The notes beneath the pieces are model-generated. The model searched no databases and was not told where the DNA came from. It saw nothing but the letters and a program-made list of their open reading frames with translations. From assembly GCA_001579985.1 (NCBI GenBank), contig LRSR01002983.1:1-33762 (forward strand): a stretch of 33,762 nt of DNA, in the 5' to 3' direction. The DNA is from Hypsibius dujardini (taxonomy: Eukaryota; Tardigrada; Eutardigrada; Parachela; Hypsibiidae). Position 1 is the stretch's first letter; each line of letters begins with the position of its first letter. Positions 28,531 to 33,762 of the stretch are shown one piece after another. The position numbers were made by a program, and so were the translations under genes.

Positions 28531-31500
28531 CTAGATCGTAATTTAAAATTTAAAGGAAATGTCCTCGCGTTTCGACCAAAAATTAATGAGGCTTATAAAT
28601 TTTCAGAGCTCACACGTATCGTCTCATATTAGTGTAGACTAATAGAAACAGTGATCACACGCCCTGTGAACGGTCTCACAAAATTGGTCTCGAAGTCAAG
28701 CCAGTGAACCGAATTTTCGCGAGGTAGTAATTATCATTCGCTGCATATTCTGCAGATGGCGCCACCTTTTGTCGGTCTCGGACACTTCACTAGATGGCTC
28801 GATCTCGACCAAGACATATCCACCAGCCAGTACAACGGACCGCCGACTTGCGAACAATCTCGAATAATCCCAAGACTAACAAGTGCAGGACAGATGGTAG
28901 AAGCTCGTGTATGAAACGCTGAACTCAAATGATTTCACGAATTCAAGCAGTAGTTTGATTTTCTTAAATTACTGGTAATCAAAGGAAAAAAATAATTAGG
29001 TATTAGAAACCATTAGTCAACATATCAACCACTTAGGTTTTTTTCGTAGATAACCAAAGCGGCAAGTAGCGTCAATTGCAATTCGTTTACGCTACAACTA
29101 CATTATGCCCAAAAGTTTTGTCCCAAAGTTGTGGGCTTAACTACCGACTGAGGAGCGATTAACATCGTCACACTCTACAGCCTAAGCAAAAGCACTTATG
29201 CTTATGCTGCTGTGAAATCAAAATTAAATCCTCACAACCCAGGAAGAAACCAAGCGAACCCTTAGAAACAGACTTACACACAGGACTTGCTGAAAACGTA
29301 ATTAAAATGATTAGAAACAATTCAAAAGAAATACAACTCACCTCGCATAAAGGGAAGCTACCTGACCATGGGGAATTGCATTGCACTGTAAAATATTTTT
29401 CTGTCCCCGTGCTAATTATCCTAATTGACTAGACCTCACTTTGTGGGTCGTTTGTTTTCTGACGGCAACCCGTGCCCGTGCCCTCAAAGTTGAACTTGAA
29501 GTCTGTCCCGCACTGGGGATATTTTTCTTTCAACCATGTTTGCTTGAATAATAAATGGGAAAAGGAAGAAGACCGTGATCGACTCCTTTTTTCCCTTGGT
29601 TGGCCGTTTTCCACTCAACCATTGCCATATAAAACCGCTCCTTGAGTACCAGAACGCCGTCACGTCTGAAAGCACGCCTCGAATCTGTGGAATATATCAT
29701 TTAGAAAAGTTGCACTCTTCTTCCTCCCTTCCTCTGCCCGGCCGGAGTCGTGTGTAAATATGAGCTCGTTCCCGAAGGACTCTTGTGATTTCCATAAACA
29801 AACCGCTTTCACGCAATATATAAACGCTATTCAGGATGTAGACGTCGTTCGCTTCTCAAGTGGCCTTTACTGTCTGCCCTTGTCTGCTTGCCCAACAAAA
29901 CCGATGACAAAATTTCCAGTTTAAATCATACACACACAATGCGTTACTTTCGGGACAGACATTCAACACTTCTAAGTGTTCCTCATTGTCTGGAGAAAGT
30001 TTTTTTTCAGATTTTTATTTTACTGTTTTCTTTCAGGAAACCAGAGGCGCAACGACAATGACAAAAAAAACTCATTTAGTTTAGTTTAGACAAAAAAATC
30101 ATATGGTTTCAACAGTTCAATGACAGACAACGCATCAAAAAGGCGAAAAAATTTGTATCGACACAGGGCTACGGCTAATGCCGGAAACGAGATAGCATGG
30201 TTGTTCGATCCTGTTGCAAGTGCATGAATTAACTCATTTTTACGACAAATGTACATAGTTAAGTGTTTGAGCAGAGAAAATTTGCAGCCCGGTCGTTATA
30301 GGCAAGCAAAATTATTTCAAAGATCTCTTATTAATAGAATTAGTTCCCACTGCTTGATGTGTTTTAAACGTACAACTGGCGCCAAGTTCATACAATCATA
30401 ATCATATTATAAGAAAATAAGAATGAAATAAAAATAGAAATAATAAGAAAAAATAATGAAAAGAGAACATGAAAAAGTAATGAAAAGGGAACAAATGAAG
30501 AAAATGAAAGTTGTCCAAAAGACGCCCAGATGCCTGTACGAGTACAGTTTAGTTTGCTGTCACTGCAATGCCATGAAAATGTATAATCAGTGCTGACAGT
30601 AACTCGCTTAAAATGTTCCTTTTGACGAAACGCTCGATTCTCCATCATTAGATGGATGGGTCCAGTAACTAACGAACCATGAATGGACAAAAGGAATAGA
30701 GCGGTAATTATTTTGATCATCCACCACAATGTGTGAGACCGTGCCCGCGCGACCTAATTCCTTTTGACAGGATGCGATTATCGCAAAGGTCGCGGGCTAA
30801 TCCGAAGGCCTCCATCCGAAATGCACTTAAATTATTTAAATTGCACCTTAACACAATACCCAATCTAGGCAGCAGCAAAATTCAATTCCACAAAAGCAGT
30901 TTTCCTAGAAGCAACACACTTGTAAATTACAATCAACATCAAATGTCGGTGCATCACCGACTGCTTCATTTTGAATGAAAATTAGATTGCCAATGGTGTC
31001 ATCAGCACAGAAAACAGGAGGTTTTAATTTAATTTAACTGGAGCATGAATGACTTCGAATAGCTTACATTTTTTAATCAAGAATGACCCGGCTTGCAATA
31101 AGGTAGAATTACTTGAAGTCCAAACATTATAATTTAAAACATACTTTTAATATTATTTCATGTAGAGGAGCCGTGATTTTATATAATTTAATTATGTTTT
31201 CTGCATCAAATATATTATGATTTAAGGGAGAAAGAATGCGCTGGGATCCCAGAAGATTCAATTTTAAATAACATAAAATTGCGAGTGAACAATGATTTAG
31301 GAATAGAGCTGGAACGTTTAATTTGTTTGACTAAACATTAATTAAAAACAGGAATAAGAAAAAGCTAAATAAGCAGCCCCCGCTTTCCCGGCCGATGACA
31401 TCATTTTTTCATGGCGCGTTGTGCAGTTGGCATTTATAGCCTTATATGGAACCAGCGGCAGGAAACAGCAGAATGGCGCACGTAAAAACGACGAAAACAT

Positions 31501-32078
31501 CTGTTCCTCTTCCCTTCAGACCCCGGCAACATCATGGGCATGTGTGAGTAATTATTTATTTAAATTCCTCTCCAGCTGATGCTCTCTCTCTTTCTCTTTC
31601 CTGGAGACCCCTTGCTGCGTGGATCCACGCATCCGGATACGGAACATCTGCGAGATGCGTGTGTGGACAGTCTACGGACGTGGATACGGCAGGAAATAAA
31701 TGTGCCTAACCTGCGGCGACCCCAAGGAGAGCCAATCTATCCTTTTCCCACGGGAACTGCGATGCCTGTGCGTGTGGATCGACCCACAAACATTCACACC
31801 ACCAGATAGCATGGTGGTCTTTGGGCCTGAAATAATACACTCGCACTCAGGCAGAGGAATGCCAAAAAGACAGTAAGCCCGCAGGTCTCCAGGGATTGTC
31901 AAACTAGGTCCAGGTGTGACTCGCTTTGTTTCGTGTTGCTATTTGCGTCACAGGAATTAATAACAGTTCTGCGGCAAATGATGCGCTGTCCCTTGAATTC
32001 TGGGTCATATAGTCAGATAGTCTCAGGACGCTTTCTTCCTCATGTCACATCGCATCCAAGCAAAGTCTGATTCTCCCC
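28531..32078. other. Mostly non-coding, one possible exon
   Basis: This is AT-rich DNA with scattered open frames. A 52-codon plus frame (28756-28914, MAPPFVGLGHFTRWLDL onward) and a minus frame with a hydrophobic start (30718-30388, MIKIITALFLLSIHGSLVTG) lack other support. An A/G-rich tract at 30407-30510 makes the latter's C-terminal hydrophobic run. Only the 29.5 kb candidate exon is listed separately. Confidence 0.35.
29448..29546 (-). CDS. Possible exon, unknown gene
   Basis: A strong minus-strand acceptor (CTTCCTTTTCCCATTTATTA then TTCAAG) is followed by 33 codons beginning QTWLKEKYPQCGTDFKFNFE and containing GTGTGCRQKTNDPQ. They run to a donor-like CAAA/GTGAGG. Composition and splice signals look real, but I do not recognise the peptide. 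In this frame it would leave phase 1, which does not fit the phase-2 requirement of the synaptotagmin linker exon at 24696, so it is either another gene, a skipped exon, or chance. Confidence 0.3.
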
Positions 32079-32165
32079 GTCTGTCTGTCTGTCTGTCTGG
32101 TATGTCTGTATATCTGTATGTCTGTTTGTATATATGTCTGTTTGTCTGTTGTCTGTCTGCCTGCC
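32079..32165. repeat. (CTGT)n and derived tract
   Basis: A pure CTGT run (32079-32099) is followed by degenerate CTGTATGTCTGTTTGTATAT-type repeats. Open frames on both strands here are repeat artefacts. Confidence 0.85.
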
Positions 32166-33762
32166 TGCTTGATTGCCTGCATCGTGATGTATCCTCCTTA
32201 CTTCTTTCATGCATAATAACGATAACCTTTCTAGTGCGCAGATTCATAACCGACACAAAGAGATAAGTCCTTCCGTTGACCTCCTCTCCGTCCGGTCAAA
32301 CGACTTGACAAGGGCGTGCGGTTCTCTCTCGACCCTTTCATTCCGTAATGGGTTTGACAACGAGAAGCCCTTCAAACACGCGGGACGTCTAGACGCATCG
32401 TATCATTCCCCCTGAAATGTAGACGCGTTAGTTGCCTTATTCAAACTGATCATCCGACCACCGGGGCGATAGATTGAACGCTAAAGTCATTACAAACCGG
32501 GGTTTCCGAAGCCCGTCGGTCGGTGGTTCGCAGTACTCAAATAGCGCACGGGCGCATCAATAATTGTTGTGACTGCGGAAATGCCTAACTTAACTTTTCC
32601 TTCTTGTCTGTCTGTTTGTGGTCTCTACTCTATTCCCTCCTCCTCCTCCTCCTCCTCCTCAATCTTTTCCAGCGGCAGTGAAGAAGAACGAAACGAGCAA
32701 AGTCTTTACCGCTGCTTGACGCCCGGTTTTTGATGACAAAACGAGCAGGACATTTGGGTAAAAACACCAGCACACCCCAGTACGAAAAGGAGCAAATAAT
32801 AGTATTTTCTGTACGCCTCTTCTGTTCTGTATTGGGAGAAATTATCGATTTGGGGGTTGGGAATCGCTGCTCCCAAGCGCGCAAAAGACTTATCAACTCC
32901 AAAAAGAGCGGCGTCGTCGTCGTCGTTGTCGTCGTAGGCCTTTCCATCGTCATCCCTGGTTCCCGTGGTGGCTTGACGGCTGGCTGGGAAAAGGGGAGAC
33001 CCTCTCTCAATAATTAGACACAGTTACAAGTGATCAAATTTCCACCCAAACTTCCGTGTCTGTATGTCGGGTGGCGTTGGGGTGTGTAAAATCAACCCTT
33101 TGGGTCACAATCCCCTTTGAGGCACGATAACAGCCGCAAGAAACATGGCTCTTCAATTCAGTACCAATAAATTCAAACAGTCCCCTCATAATTTAATCCG
33201 CTTTACATTTATTTTCTTTGTTTAACAGGCATATTTATCAACCAAATTGGGTAGATAATTGCCGTATTGGTGCCGTATAATAGTACCAAAATAAGCTTTT
33301 CGTTAAGCAATATTTCGGTATCCGGGCAGAGAGCTCAACAGCTACAGCTTCCGGGTCTGACGTTTACAATTCTTCCCTTGAAAACTTGCTTGCAAAAAAA
33401 ACGGTATTGCCGCACTACATTTGATTGATGATATTGCGTAAAGGAATTGTTCCAATTCATGCCGACCCAGGTGTCCGCCGACGAAAACTCTTCCATGTAT
33501 TGAATATACATATACGCATATCAGCGTTCTCAGTTATCCAAGATGACTGTATAAGATTTTTGCACCGAAAAAATGTTTGTCATAAATAAAGGATGTTTTA
33601 TGGCGACCTGTCAAAGGGTTATTGCGCTCTAGCAAACTAAGAAAATAAAGCGGATGCAAGGCGTGTGCGTTTTTATACGATGAGGCGAAGATGATTAATC
33701 TGTGGTACTGTATGCGTCCTAGTACACATCATTGCATAGCGTGATTTAGCGCTCTTTTCAGC
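32166..33762. other. No supportable gene at right edge
   Basis: This part includes a (CCT)n run at 32637-32661 and a GTCGTC run at 32911-32936. Both create Arg-, Thr- or Val-rich artefactual frames. I found no exon with paired splice sites and no TE termini. Confidence 0.4.
32637..32661. repeat. (CCT)n microsatellite
   Basis: A pure trinucleotide run, read directly from the sequence. On the minus strand it reads as (AGG)n. Confidence 0.9.

Noticed and set aside
28756-28914. 52-codon plus-strand frame after a good acceptor-like sequence (GCATATTCTGCAG)
   Set aside because: Both strands are open here, and the AGATGGCGC word at its start also occurs in the repeat at 18 kb. Coding is not supported.
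30388-30718. Minus-strand frame with a signal-like start and a C-terminal hydrophobic run
   Set aside because: The C-terminal run comes from an A/G-rich low-complexity tract, and no homology is recognisable. Kept only as a note.
32630-33010. 126-codon minus frame with Thr and Arg runs
   Set aside because: The runs are translations of the GTCGTC and CCT microsatellites.

Overview
The window reads as nuclear DNA of an invertebrate animal. The coding exons are short and GC-richer, with GT/AG splice sites and matching phases, and they sit in AT-rich introns and intergenic DNA full of microsatellites, fold-back elements and other small non-autonomous transposons. There is also an intron-bearing eukaryotic tRNA gene. 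I cannot fix the phylum. The synaptotagmin is clearly metazoan, and the overall style would suit an arthropod, tardigrade or similar invertebrate. There are no operons and no prokaryotic signals.

Layout. (1) 1-1930, minus strand: the first two coding exons of a receptor-like membrane protein with a Ser/Thr/Asn-rich, multiply N-glycosylatable extracellular N-terminus. It runs off the left edge just as a transmembrane helix begins, and resembles a biogenic-amine class A GPCR. (2) 1931-11600: mostly non-coding, with a ~190 bp duplication, a diverged inverted-repeat element (about 6.9-7.5 kb), a ~20 bp degenerate minisatellite (10.06-10.33 kb) and a hAT-type MITE with a perfect 8 bp target duplication (10379-10887). 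(3) 11628-12193, plus strand: an exon for a protein with three hydrophobic helices, interrupted by one in-frame TAA. (4) 12304-15710, minus strand: three exons for helices 1-4 of a second class A GPCR. The splice phases match, but two in-frame codons are TAA and TAG, and a 697 bp palindrome sits in its first intron. (5) 17.2-18.5 kb: a tRNA-Pro(CGG) gene with an intron, a decayed tandem copy of it, and a second large palindrome. (6) 19636-24696, minus strand: seven consecutive exons of a synaptotagmin-7-type gene covering the end of the linker, C2A, C2B and the stop codon. A piggyBac-like MITE lies in one intron. (7) 24.7-33.8 kb: no exon I can assign with confidence, but a ~60 bp satellite array with a ~209 bp higher-order period (28.04-28.53 kb), a short inverted-repeat element, several microsatellites and one possible exon near 29.5 kb. 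The 5' exons of the synaptotagmin gene must lie here or beyond the right edge.

The most unusual signal is the set of three TAA/TAG codons (no TGA and no frameshift seen) inside otherwise intact transmembrane exons of two neighbouring, convergently arranged genes. The synaptotagmin gene has no internal stop and ends normally at TAG. Young pseudogenes are the simplest reading. Stop-codon readthrough, RNA editing or consensus errors are alternatives that can be tested.
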